Below are positions 12,958 to 21,516 of a stretch of 47,373 nt of DNA, piece after piece (position 1 is the stretch's first letter; every line of letters begins with the position of its first letter). The DNA is from an uncultured Oceanospirillaceae bacterium. Lineage in GTDB: Bacteria; Pseudomonadota; Gammaproteobacteria; Pseudomonadales; Oceanobacteraceae. The notes below the pieces were generated by a model. The model searched no databases. It was not told the DNA's origin and was given only the letters and a program-made list of their open reading frames with translations. The translations under genes were made by a program, and so were the position numbers. The stretch covers positions 1-47,373 of the forward strand of contig CALJVD010000211.1 of NCBI GenBank assembly GCA_937974825.1, in the 5' to 3' direction.

Positions 12958-15540
12958 ATGAGTGATTTATCTTCACACACACCCATGATGCAGCAGTATT
13001 TAGGGGTTAAAGCGGAGTTTGCTGACACCCTGTTATTTTATCGAATGGGGGATTTTTACGAACTGTTTTTTGAAGACGCTAAACGCGCTGCAGAAATTTT
13101 AGATATTACCTTAACCGCTCGCGGACAAAGCAGTGGCAAACCCATTCCTATGGCCGGTGTTCCTTATCATTCTGCCGATGGTTACATTGCTAAGTTAGTT
13201 CGTTTAGGCTTATCAGTAGCAATAGCGGAACAAATTGGCGACCCTGCCACCAGCAAAGGGCCGGTTGAACGTAAAGTGGTGCGTGTTATTACCCCAGGAA
13301 CGTTAACCGATGAAGCCTATTTAGATGAACGCAGCGACAATTTACTGGTATCTGTTCACGCTCACGCAAACCAATACGGAATTGCCGCACTGGAGCTTAG
13401 TTCCGGTCGTTTTTCTGTGTTAGAAGTAGATTCTGAAGAATCACTACTGGCCGAAATAGAACGCCTGCGACCTGCCGAAATCTTATTAAATGAAAACGTA
13501 CAACTTCCTGTTGTCTTAGAAGAGCGTCAGGGTTCTCGCCAACTTGCACCCTGGCACTTTGAGCAAGACACCGCCTTACGACTATTAACACAACAACTTA
13601 AAACCCGTGACCTACAAGGCTTTGGCTGTGCCGATATGTCGGTAGCTATCTGTGCCGCCGGTGCTTTACTGCATTACGCACAAGATACACAGCGTAATAG
13701 TTTGCCTCATATTCGATCGATTCAAGTCGAGCAATCCGACGACGCTATTATTATTGACCCTGCCAGCCGTCGTAATTTAGAAATCGATATCAACCAAAAA
13801 GGCGACAGCTTACACACCCTGGCATGGATAATGGATAAAACCTCCACTGCTATGGGCAGTCGTTTATTACGTCGCTGGTTAAACCGCCCTATTCGTCAAC
13901 AAGAAGTATTGAAATTGCGTCATGCGTTTATTGCGCAATTACACAACACCTACTTAACCGATGATTTACACAGTACGTTAAAACAAGTAGGCGATGTTGA
14001 ACGTATACTAAGTCGAGTAGCACTAGGCTCAGCACGTCCACGTGACTTAGCACGCTTACGCGATGCTTTATCTGCTTTGCCTGCAATTAGATCTTACCTC
14101 AGCCAATTAGACACTCCCTTAGGCAGCCAACTACTAGAAAAAGCAATTGAATTCCCACATTGGGTTGAACGTTTAACCGCCGCTATTATCGACAATCCAC
14201 CCATGGTTGTGCGTGACGGTGGTGTTATTGCTGAGGGTTACGATAAAGAGCTTGATGAGTTACGCAGCCTGAGTGAAAACGCGAATGAATTTTTACTCGA
14301 ACTAGAACGCCGCGAAAAAGAACGTACGGGGATCAGCACATTAAAGGTTGGCTTTAACCGAGTGCATGGCTATTTTATTGAAATCTCACGCGCCCAAGCA
14401 GAATCGGCACCGGTTGAATATGTACGCCGCCAAACCTTAAAAAATGCCGAACGCTTTATTACACCTGAGCTAAAAGAGTTTGAAGATAAAGCATTGAGTG
14501 CTAAAAGCCGTGCTCTGAGCCGTGAAAAAATGCTGTATGACGAGCTGATTCAAGCTTTAGCAGAAGAGCTAATGCCGCTACAAGATTGCGCCTCTGCACT
14601 GGCTGAAATCGATGTATTAACCAACTTAGCCGAACGCGCAGAAAATCTACGCTTAGTTCAGCCGGAGCTAGTTAAAGAACCGCAGGTAAAGATTGAACAA
14701 GGTCGTCACTTAGTGATTGAGAACCTTATCAGTGATCCTTTCGTGGCTAACGATACGCACCTAGACCATGACACTAAAGTACAAATTATTACAGGCCCTA
14801 ACATGGGCGGTAAAAGTACCTACATGCGTCAAGTCGCGCTTATTACCTTACTGGCTTATGTTGGCAGCTATGTGCCAGCGCAAAGTTGCGTACTGGGCCC
14901 AATCGACCGCATATTTACGCGCATGGGATCAGCGGATGATGTCGCCGGTGGCCGCTCGACCTTTATGGTTGAAATGACTGAGACCGCCAACATTCTACAC
15001 AACGCCAGCGAGCAAAGTTTAGTGTTGATGGACGAAGTTGGGCGCGGAACCAGTACATTTGATGGCCTAGCATTAGCCTGGGCAAGCGCTGCATTTTTGG
15101 CAGAAAAGATTAAAGCCTTTACGCTCTTTGCCACACATTACTTTGAAATGACGGCATTACCGGAACAGTACAGCAACACAGTCAACGTGCATTTAAAAGC
15201 CACAGAGCATGAAGAGCGCATTATATTTCTGCATGCAGTCGAACAAGGGCCTGCCAGCCAAAGCTATGGTATTCAGGTTGCTCAATTAGCCGGAGTTCCT
15301 CCGGTGGTTATTGAGCAAGCTCGATTACAGCTAGCGCAGCTAGAGCACAATCGCCCCGAGACGGTGTCTAGCAAAGTTCACTCTAGGGACTCAGCTTCAA
15401 CCTCAGAGGCACCATTGCAGAATGATTTATTTGCCGCTATGCCATCGGCTACCGAGCTAACGATTAAAGAATTGGATATAGATAATTTAACGCCTAAGCA
15501 GGCACTCGATTTACTTTATGAGTTAAAAAAATCGTTGTAA
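12958..15540 (+). CDS. mutS: DNA mismatch repair protein MutS
   Basis: MutS recognises mispairs and recruits MutL. The 860-residue protein has the mismatch-binding Phe-Tyr-Glu at residues 33-35 (MGDFYELFF). The ATPase domain carries Walker A GPNMGGKSTYMRQ, the GSADDVAGGRSTFM segment and Walker B LVLMDEVGRGTSTFDG. The C-terminus (LTPKQALDLLYELKKSL) is the tetramerisation helix region. All domains are present and length is standard. mutS is followed by a gap of 243 bp before oadGAB. Confidence 0.99.
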   Translation: MSDLSSHTPMMQQYLGVKAEFADTLLFYRMGDFYELFFEDAKRAAEILDITLTARGQSSGKPIPMAGVPYHSADGYIAKLVRLGLSVAIAEQIGDPATSKGPVERKVVRVITPGTLTDEAYLDERSDNLLVSVHAHANQYGIAALELSSGRFSVLEVDSEESLLAEIERLRPAEILLNENVQLPVVLEERQGSRQLAPWHFEQDTALRLLTQQLKTRDLQGFGCADMSVAICAAGALLHYAQDTQRNSLPHIRSIQVEQSDDAIIIDPASRRNLEIDINQKGDSLHTLAWIMDKTSTAMGSRLLRRWLNRPIRQQEVLKLRHAFIAQLHNTYLTDDLHSTLKQVGDVERILSRVALGSARPRDLARLRDALSALPAIRSYLSQLDTPLGSQLLEKAIEFPHWVERLTAAIIDNPPMVVRDGGVIAEGYDKELDELRSLSENANEFLLELERREKERTGISTLKVGFNRVHGYFIEISRAQAESAPVEYVRRQTLKNAERFITPELKEFEDKALSAKSRALSREKMLYDELIQALAEELMPLQDCASALAEIDVLTNLAERAENLRLVQPELVKEPQVKIEQGRHLVIENLISDPFVANDTHLDHDTKVQIITGPNMGGKSTYMRQVALITLLAYVGSYVPAQSCVLGPIDRIFTRMGSADDVAGGRSTFMVEMTETANILHNASEQSLVLMDEVGRGTSTFDGLALAWASAAFLAEKIKAFTLFATHYFEMTALPEQYSNTVNVHLKATEHEERIIFLHAVEQGPASQSYGIQVAQLAGVPPVVIEQARLQLAQLEHNRPETVSSKVHSRDSASTSEAPLQNDLFAAMPSATELTIKELDIDNLTPKQALDLLYELKKSL

Positions 15541-15783
15541 TAATAGTAAGATAGCGGTCGCTATAAACGAACCATACCGACCAACTCGTTTTACAACCAC
15601 TATAAGCAAAAGCGGCTATCTCCTATAAAGTATTCTTATAGGTAAAAACACTTATATATTTGCCATAAAGGGTGTATTCGAGTTAATGTTCGTTGTTTTT
15701 AGCTATAATTTATAAATTGCCGCAGCTCTTGCGGGAAGAATTAGATAACAATATTGCTCTACATCTCAGAGCATGGAGCTTTT
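15541..15783 (+). other. mutS-oadG intergenic region with hairpins and promoter
   Basis: A dyad ATAGCG-GT-CGCTAT at 15551-15564 and a hairpin CCTATAA/TTATAGG at 15622-15642 (7-nt loop) follow mutS; neither has a T-run, so termination is uncertain. A consensus -10 TATAAT lies at 15704-15709, with no good -35, and would give a leader of about 70 nt before oadG. GGAG at 15775-15778 is the oadG ribosome site. No small ORF is evident. Confidence 0.5.
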
Positions 15784-16035
15784 ATGACCTCTCAACAACT
15801 CCTTCTCGAAGGCGTTGAACTCATGCTAGTTGGCATGGGTCTCGTTTTTCTATTTTTGGTCCTACTCATATTCTGCATCCGCGGAATGGCTTTTATTTTA
15901 GACCGTTTCATTCCTAGCCAGCCTCCCGCATCTGCACCGGTGTCTTCAACTCAAAGCGCTACAGCATCCATTGAGCCAGATACCTTACAAGCCATTCAAA
16001 TTGCAATTAAACAGCACCGTGCCCGTCGCGGCTAA
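15784..16035 (+). CDS. oadG: Oxaloacetate decarboxylase gamma subunit
   Basis: OadG is the small membrane subunit that joins the carboxyltransferase subunit to the sodium channel subunit of the Na+-pumping oxaloacetate decarboxylase. The ATG at 15784 has GGAG 5 nt upstream and gives 83 residues; an in-frame TTG 30 nt earlier is less likely. One membrane helix (about residues 10-36, ELMLVGMGLVFLFLVLL) is followed by a Pro/Ser/Ala-rich linker and a basic C-terminus (KQHRARRG). Order G-A-B is the classic operon. Confidence 0.92.
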   Translation: MTSQQLLLEGVELMLVGMGLVFLFLVLLIFCIRGMAFILDRFIPSQPPASAPVSSTQSATASIEPDTLQAIQIAIKQHRARRG

Positions 16036-16059
16036 GTGTTTCCAAACGGAGTTTTCTTG

Positions 16060-17832
16060 ATGACTGCTACAAAGCCACTTGGTATTACTGACGTTGTATT
16101 ACGTGATGCTCACCAATCAATCCTAGCGACCCGTGTTCGTTTAGAAGACATGCTGCCTATTGCTGGCAAACTAGATCAAATTGGTTTTTGGTCGGTTGAA
16201 TCTTGGGGTGGAGCAACTTTCGACTCATGTATTCGTTACCTAGGCGAAGATCCATGGGAGCGTATCCGCGCTCTTAAAAAAGCAATGCCTAACACTCGTC
16301 AACAAATGCTACTTCGTGGGCAAAACCTACTTGGCTACCGTCACTACGCAGACGACGTGGTAGACAAGTTTGTTGAACGCGCCGCTACCAACGGTGTAGA
16401 CGTATTCCGCGTGTTCGACGCCATGAACGACCCTCGCAACTTAGACCGCGCGCTTAAAGCAGTTAAAGCGAATGGTAAGCATGCTCAAGGTACCCTGTCA
16501 TACACCACTAGCCCAGTGCACAACATGCAAATGTGGGTTGATTTAGCAAAGCGTATCGAAGACCTAGGTGCAGACTCAATTGCCATTAAAGATATGGCTG
16601 GCATTTTAACACCTTATGTTGCCTACGAATTAGTTAGCAAATTAAAAGAAAGCCTATCTATCCCTATTCATATGCAGTGCCACGCTACTGCAGGTTTATC
16701 GTCAGTGGCTATTCTTAAGGCGGTTGAAGCCGGTATCGATAACGTCGACACTTCTATTTCTTCTTTATCGATGACTTATGGTCACTCGCCAACCGAATCA
16801 GTTGTATCAATGTTCCAAAACACTGAACACGATACAGGCTTAGATTTATTATTGTTGGAAGAAGTCGCTGCATACTTCCGTGAAGTTCGTAAGAAGTACG
16901 CTAAGTTTGAAGGTTCATTAAAGGGCGTAGACTCTCGTATTCTTGTCGCACAAGTTCCTGGTGGCATGTTAACTAACATGGAAAACCAATTAAAAGAACA
17001 AGCGGCTGAAGATAAATTCGACGAAGTGTTGGCTGAAATTCCACGCGTTCGTGAAGACCTTGGCTTTATTCCACTAGTTACACCAACCTCACAAATTGTT
17101 GGTACTCAAGCCGTTATTAACGTACTTACAGGTGAACGCTACAAGTCAATCACCAAAGAAACTGCCGGCGTCTTAAAAGGCGAATACGGTGCAGCACCAG
17201 CGCCATTTAACGCTGAGCTACAAGCCCGTGTTCTAGATGGTGAAAAGCCGGTTGAGTGTCGCCCTGCCGATTTACTCGAAAATGAAATGGACGCTCTAAC
17301 TGAAGAGCTAACAGCCATCGCGAAAGAAAAGAACATTCGTTTATCAGAAAACCTAATCGACGATGTTTTAACCTATGCGCTTTTCCCACAAATCGGTCTT
17401 AAATTCCTAGAAAACCGTGATAACCCAGAGGCGTTTGAACCAATGCCTACCGGTAATGAAATTATCGGTGGCGGTGACTGTCCTCAGGCTTACACCGTCG
17501 AAGTCAACGGTAAGTCTTATGTTGTACAGGTTAACGAAGGCGGTGATATTGAAGGCTTGAAGCCTATCGGTAATGCAGCCTCTTCTGCAAGCAATACCCC
17601 TGCAGCGCCAACCGGTGATGGCGAACCGCAACTAGCGCCATTGGCAGGTAACATCTGGAAGGTTTTAGTTAAGCCTGGTCAGCAAGTTGAAGAAGGTGAG
17701 ATTGTAATGATTTTAGAAGCCATGAAAATGGAAACTGAAATCCGTGCATTCCGCGCCGGTGTCATTGGTGAAGTCAACGTTGAAGTTGGCGATGCAGTGT
17801 CGGTTGGCGATAGCCTTCTGACCATAGCTTGA
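16060..17832 (+). CDS. oadA: Oxaloacetate decarboxylase alpha subunit
   Basis: The alpha subunit transfers the carboxyl group from oxaloacetate to biotin. The ATG at 16060 (GGAG 8 nt upstream) gives 590 residues beginning MTATKPLGITDVVLRDAHQS; an in-frame GTG at 16036 has no ribosome site. It has the carboxyltransferase barrel (LRDAHQSILATRVR, metal-site MQCHATAGLSS), then the conserved carboxylase region and a linker rich in Ala/Pro/Ser. The C-terminal biotinyl domain carries EAMKMET, with Lys556 as the biotin site. It could in principle act in other sodium-pumping decarboxylases, but oadG and oadB flank it directly. Confidence 0.96.
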   Translation: MTATKPLGITDVVLRDAHQSILATRVRLEDMLPIAGKLDQIGFWSVESWGGATFDSCIRYLGEDPWERIRALKKAMPNTRQQMLLRGQNLLGYRHYADDVVDKFVERAATNGVDVFRVFDAMNDPRNLDRALKAVKANGKHAQGTLSYTTSPVHNMQMWVDLAKRIEDLGADSIAIKDMAGILTPYVAYELVSKLKESLSIPIHMQCHATAGLSSVAILKAVEAGIDNVDTSISSLSMTYGHSPTESVVSMFQNTEHDTGLDLLLLEEVAAYFREVRKKYAKFEGSLKGVDSRILVAQVPGGMLTNMENQLKEQAAEDKFDEVLAEIPRVREDLGFIPLVTPTSQIVGTQAVINVLTGERYKSITKETAGVLKGEYGAAPAPFNAELQARVLDGEKPVECRPADLLENEMDALTEELTAIAKEKNIRLSENLIDDVLTYALFPQIGLKFLENRDNPEAFEPMPTGNEIIGGGDCPQAYTVEVNGKSYVVQVNEGGDIEGLKPIGNAASSASNTPAAPTGDGEPQLAPLAGNIWKVLVKPGQQVEEGEIVMILEAMKMETEIRAFRAGVIGEVNVEVGDAVSVGDSLLTIA

Positions 17833-17840
17833 GGGCTTAG

Positions 17841-18983
17841 ATGATGGATAAGCTCTTAACTTTATGGCAAAACACTGGTATCTACCAACTTGATGGTGGC
17901 CAAGCGTTGATGATCGCTGTATGTCTAGGGTTAGTCTACCTAGCTATACGGAAAGGTTTTGAACCGCTGCTATTAATCCCTATCGGTTTTGGTGGTGTGC
18001 TCGCAAACCTACCTGGGGCAGGCATGGCAGAAGCAGGCGGTTTGTTATCGTTACTGTACGATGTTGGCTTACCAACCAGTGTCTTTCCCCTGCTAATTTT
18101 TATGGGTGTTGGCGCAATGACCGATTTCGGTCCCATGTTAGCAAACCCTAAAACCTTATTATTAGGTGCGGCTGCTCAGTTTGGTATTTTTGCAACGCTA
18201 CTAGGCGCATTAGCTATCGGAATGCTAGGGATTCCTGGCTTAGAGTTTACGCTTAAAGAAGCAGCCTCTATTGCCATTATTGGTGGTGCAGACGGCCCAA
18301 CCTCTATTTATGTAACCGCTCAATTAGCACCCGATTTACTAGGGCCTATTGCTGTGGCGGCATACTCGTACATGGCATTAGTACCCATGATTCAGCCGCC
18401 AATTATGCGCCTTCTAACCACACCGGAAGAACGCGCCATTACCATGACGCAATTACGTCCTGTTGGCCAAGCTGAAAAAATCATTTTCCCATTAGTACTT
18501 TGCCTTCTAATCGGCTTGCTACTGCCCGATGCAGCACCTCTTGTGGGCATGTTCGCATTTGGTAACTTAATGCGTGAGAGTGGTGTTGTAGAGCGTTTAG
18601 CAGACACGACACGCAACGCATTAATTAACGTAATCACCATAGGTTTAGGTTTAACGGTTGGCTCTAAGCTATCGGCAGAATCCTTCCTTCAAATGAAAAC
18701 CTTAGGTATTTTATCACTAGGGATGGTGGCATTCTGCATTGGTACAGCGGCGGGTGTCATCATGGCTAAAATCATGAACAAATTTACAACCTCCAACAAG
18801 ATTAACCCATTGATTGGTTCTGCTGGGGTATCTGCAGTACCTATGGCAGCACGTGTATCAAACAAAGTCGGTTTAGAGGCTAACCCTCAAAACTTCTTAC
18901 TAATGCACGCTATGGGACCAAACGTTGCAGGGGTAATTGCTTCGGCGGTTGCCGCTGGTGTATTACTTAGCTTTGTTTCTTAA
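17841..18983 (+). CDS. oadB: Oxaloacetate decarboxylase beta subunit (sodium pump)
   Basis: OadB is the integral membrane subunit that decarboxylates carboxybiotin and exports Na+. The 380-residue protein has roughly nine or more hydrophobic segments. It carries the family motif GGADGPTSIYVT with the essential Asp at 151, and a C-terminal AVPMAARVSNKVG stretch. GAGGG lies just before the start; a second ATG follows immediately. The gene ends the oad operon, closed by a strong terminator at 19012-19040. Confidence 0.96.
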   Translation: MMDKLLTLWQNTGIYQLDGGQALMIAVCLGLVYLAIRKGFEPLLLIPIGFGGVLANLPGAGMAEAGGLLSLLYDVGLPTSVFPLLIFMGVGAMTDFGPMLANPKTLLLGAAAQFGIFATLLGALAIGMLGIPGLEFTLKEAASIAIIGGADGPTSIYVTAQLAPDLLGPIAVAAYSYMALVPMIQPPIMRLLTTPEERAITMTQLRPVGQAEKIIFPLVLCLLIGLLLPDAAPLVGMFAFGNLMRESGVVERLADTTRNALINVITIGLGLTVGSKLSAESFLQMKTLGILSLGMVAFCIGTAAGVIMAKIMNKFTTSNKINPLIGSAGVSAVPMAARVSNKVGLEANPQNFLLMHAMGPNVAGVIASAVAAGVLLSFVS

Positions 18984-19011
18984 TCTACAACTTAGCTAAC
19001 AACGACAAAGC

Positions 19012-19040
19012 AAGGCTGTCCTTTGGGCAGCCTTTTTTTT
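19012..19040 (+). terminator. Rho-independent terminator after oadB
   Basis: The stem AAGGCTG-TCC pairs with GGG-CAGCCTT (10 bp including one G-T pair) around a TTT loop, followed by eight T residues in all. It closes the oadGAB operon and precedes the RRM protein gene by about 50 bp. Confidence 0.92.
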
Positions 19041-19088
19041 GGGTGCATGAAACCTACACTCTACTTAGACATATTTTTGGATATACAA

Positions 19089-19328
19089 ATGAAATTATTA
19101 GTACGTAATATTGATCGATCAATTACCGAAGCAGAACTCTCAGAACTATTTGAAGCCTACGGCTCAGTTCAATCTTGTAACTTGGTTATGGATCAAGAGT
19201 CTGGCAGTTCAAAAGGATTTGGCTTTGTTGAAATGCCAAAATCCGGCGAGGCAAAAGCAGCCATGAAGAGCCTAAACAACCAAGTGCTAGGCAATAGCAT
19301 CTTACGAGTAAAGAAAGCTGACAGTTAA
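19089..19328 (+). CDS. RRM-domain RNA-binding protein
   Basis: This 79-residue protein is a single RNA recognition motif. RNP2 is LLVRNI at residues 3-8 and RNP1 is KGFGFVEM around residues 43-50, with the expected beta-alpha-beta-beta-alpha-beta order. Such short RRM proteins occur in many bacteria and bind single-stranded RNA; targets are generally unknown. The start at 19089 fits the domain edge, although the ribosome site is weak (GGA about 7 nt upstream). It follows the oadB terminator, so it probably has its own promoter. Confidence 0.88.
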   Translation: MKLLVRNIDRSITEAELSELFEAYGSVQSCNLVMDQESGSSKGFGFVEMPKSGEAKAAMKSLNNQVLGNSILRVKKADS

Positions 19329-19365
19329 ATAAATAAAAACGTAACAGCCTAACAACCACTGTTAC
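19329..19365 (-). terminator. Terminator for the OsmC-family gene
   Basis: On the minus strand the stem GTAACAG/CTGTTAC (19341-19347 and 19359-19365, 11-nt loop) is followed by a T-rich run complementary to the A-rich 19329-19340. It lies 17 bp past the osmC-like stop. It may also serve the RRM gene on the plus strand, though the T tract there is poor. Confidence 0.7.
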
Positions 19366-19382
19366 GCTTAGCCTTTATGAGC

Positions 19383-19832
19383 TTAAATGCGATTCCACTC
19401 TGTGCGCAAATCAACCTTTGCATCATTGAGTAAGTTATAAATCGGACAGCGCGTAGAAACCGCTTCTTGCAGCTCTTGTAATCGCTCATCACTTTCATCT
19501 GTTTTGATATTGACCACAAAGGTTAATGTTTGAAAGTGCGTCGATATACCCTTTTGCCCCATAAGTCCTCGCAAATCAATAACGCCTTTTGTATCAAACG
19601 ATAACTCACTGAATTGAAAACCAAGCTCTTTAGCAATCAACGGTATCATGACGCCTTTACAGCCGTTTAATGATGCCACTAAATACTCCAGTGGGTTTGG
19701 GCCTTCGTCTGCACCGCCTAACGCCTTAGGTTCATCCATTAGCACAGGTGAAAAGTTACGAATTTGGCTAGTTGTTTGAACACCGGATATCCATTGACTG
19801 CTGGCTGCGACTTCTAAAATATGCCCACTCAT
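19383..19832 (-). CDS. OsmC family protein (peroxiredoxin-like)
   Basis: OsmC-fold proteins use two cysteines to reduce organic hydroperoxides. Both are present in this 149-residue protein: Cys58 in SLNGCKGVM and Cys129 in VSTRCPIYNLL. The segment DEGPNPLEYLVASLNGC is the family signature. The subgroup resembles YhfA-like or general OsmC proteins rather than classical Ohr, so substrate is uncertain. It is divergent from fdxA. A TATACT hexamer on the minus strand (19874-19879) could be its -10. Confidence 0.88.
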   Translation of the reverse strand: MSGHILEVAASSQWISGVQTTSQIRNFSPVLMDEPKALGGADEGPNPLEYLVASLNGCKGVMIPLIAKELGFQFSELSFDTKGVIDLRGLMGQKGISTHFQTLTFVVNIKTDESDERLQELQEAVSTRCPIYNLLNDAKVDLRTEWNRI

Positions 19833-20093
19833 TACGTTATTTCCTTAAAAGTATAATTAAAAATTGGCGGCATAGTATAAATCATTATCCCTACTGTCCA
19901 TGATATTAAGAACTTAAAGCAATATATTTGCTATTCCTTATAACTAAAGAAATATACATATAACAATTACATATACGCTTCGACTTGCTGAATTGGTCTT
20001 TGCTAATTAGAATGCTCGACTATTGAATTAAACCGTTTAAGCGTCGAGCTTAAGCAAATCCCTTACATAAGAATTGAATCAGGAGTACAGTCC
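19833..20093. other. Divergent promoter region osmC-like / fdxA
   Basis: 261 bp separate the two divergent starts. The region is AT-rich and should hold both promoters; a TATACT (19874-19879, minus strand) is the only fair -10 seen for the OsmC-family gene. For fdxA I see a clear ribosome site (AGGAG, about 20082-20086) but no convincing promoter. No small ORF or RNA gene was recognised. Confidence 0.4.
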
Positions 20094-20417
20094 ATGACAT
20101 TTATTGTTACTGACAACTGTATTAAATGTAAGTACACGGACTGTGTAGAAGTTTGTCCCGTTGACTGCTTTTATGAAGGCCCTAACTTTTTAGTGATTAA
20201 CCCTGACGAGTGTATCGACTGCGCACTGTGTGAACCAGAGTGTCCAGCAGAAGCTATTTTTTCAGAGGATGAAGTGCCAGCAGATCAAGAAGAGTTCTTT
20301 GAAATTAACGCTGAGCTGTCACAAGTTTGGCCAAACATCAGCGAAAAGAAAGACCCACTACCAGATGCAGAAGAGTGGGATGGCGTTAAAGATAAGCTAC
20401 AGTATCTAGAGCGCTAA
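20094..20417 (+). CDS. fdxA: Seven-iron ferredoxin FdxA
   Basis: This is a cytoplasmic electron carrier with one [3Fe-4S] and one [4Fe-4S] cluster. The 107-residue protein has cysteines at 9, 12, 17, 21, 25, 40, 43, 46 and 50, within CKYTDCVEVCPVDC and CIDCALCEPECP, followed by the acidic C-terminal extension typical of Azotobacter/Pseudomonas FdxA. Length is normal. fdxA beside rpoS and mutS is the Pseudomonas arrangement, here widened by oadGAB, the RRM gene and the OsmC-family gene. It is convergent with rpoS. Confidence 0.96.
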   Translation: MTFIVTDNCIKCKYTDCVEVCPVDCFYEGPNFLVINPDECIDCALCEPECPAEAIFSEDEVPADQEEFFEINAELSQVWPNISEKKDPLPDAEEWDGVKDKLQYLER

Positions 20418-20441
20418 AAAAAGGCTGCCGAAAGGCAGCCT
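20416..20441 (-). terminator. Rho-independent terminator of rpoS
   Basis: The stem AGGCTGCC/GGCAGCCT (8 bp, GAAA/TTTC loop, 20422-20441) is followed on the minus strand by about seven T residues, 26 bp past the rpoS stop. On the plus strand it could also close fdxA, but there the downstream T-run is absent. Confidence 0.9.
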
Positions 20442-20466
20442 AACGTTGCAACCACCCCAACAAATT

Positions 20467-21450
20467 CTAAAATCCTTCTCCAAACAAGGTAGTAGCTGTT
20501 AATCCTTGCTGCTCCATAATTTCACGCAAACGCTTTAATGCTTCAACTTGAATTTGTCTAACTCGCTCACGAGTTAAACCAATTTCTTTGCCCACATCTT
20601 CAAGCGTACTGGTTTCATAGCCACGAATACCAAAGCGACGTGATAGCACCTCTCTTTGCTTTTCAGGCAACTCTTCAATCCAACGACTTAAACTGTCTTG
20701 AATGTCGTTTTTTTGTAGTTCAACACTGGGATCACTAATCTTTTCATCGGCAATAGTATCAAGCAGTGTTTGCTCCGATAATGGACCAACCGTGCTATCC
20801 AATGAGGTGATTCTTTCATTTAACTTTAACATGCGCTCAACATTAGCCACGGGTTTGTCAACCAGTGCTGCTATTTCTTCAGGTGTTGGCTCATGATCTA
20901 GCTTTTTCGTTAACTCACGTGCTGCACGCAAATAAACATTAAGCTCTTTAACTACATGAATAGGTAAACGAATAGTACGGGTTTGGTTCATGATGGCACG
21001 TTCAATGGTTTGGCGTATCCACCATGTGGCATAGGTAGAAAAGCGGAAGCCGCGTTCTGGATCAAATTTTTCTACTGCCCGAATAAGACCTAAGTTACCT
21101 TCCTCTATTAGATCTAATAAAGGCAAACCTCGGTTAATATAACGACGTGATATTTTAACAACTAAGCGTAAATTGCTTTCAATCATACGCTTGCGCCCTT
21201 TCTCATCACCTTTAAGCGCGAGTCGGGAGAAATGAACTTCTTCTTCTGCTGATAGTAGGGGGGATATGCCGATCTCACTAAGATACATCTGAGTGGCATC
21301 CATTTCTTTCCAGGCATTATCAGAGCTAAAGCTTCTGGCTTTGTCCTTGCTCTTACTACTCCTTGCTGTGGATTTTACAGTGTCAGTCAAAGCAATTGCT
21401 TCAACGTCTTCTACTGGGTGTTCACGCAATTTGCGTTGCTGAGTAGCCAT
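20467..21450 (-). CDS. rpoS: RNA polymerase sigma factor RpoS
   Basis: RpoS is the stationary-phase and general stress sigma factor. The 327-residue protein has region 1.2 (DATQMYLSEIGISPLLSAEEE), region 2 with the core-binding and -10 segments (LRLVVKISRRYINRGLPLLD, FRFSTYATWWIRQTIERA) and region 4 with the -35 helix-turn-helix (LEDVGKEIGLTRERVRQIQ). The presence of YLSEIG distinguishes it from RpoD and RpoH. It follows nlpD at 66 bp; in relatives the main rpoS promoter lies within nlpD. A strong terminator follows. Confidence 0.98.
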   Translation of the reverse strand: MATQQRKLREHPVEDVEAIALTDTVKSTARSSKSKDKARSFSSDNAWKEMDATQMYLSEIGISPLLSAEEEVHFSRLALKGDEKGRKRMIESNLRLVVKISRRYINRGLPLLDLIEEGNLGLIRAVEKFDPERGFRFSTYATWWIRQTIERAIMNQTRTIRLPIHVVKELNVYLRAARELTKKLDHEPTPEEIAALVDKPVANVERMLKLNERITSLDSTVGPLSEQTLLDTIADEKISDPSVELQKNDIQDSLSRWIEELPEKQREVLSRRFGIRGYETSTLEDVGKEIGLTRERVRQIQVEALKRLREIMEQQGLTATTLFGEGF

Positions 21451-21516
21451 AGTATTCCGCCTTTTCTTCCTTGGTTACTCCGACTCACTTTAGCAAGCTT
21501 GAGTAACTCGTTGCTT

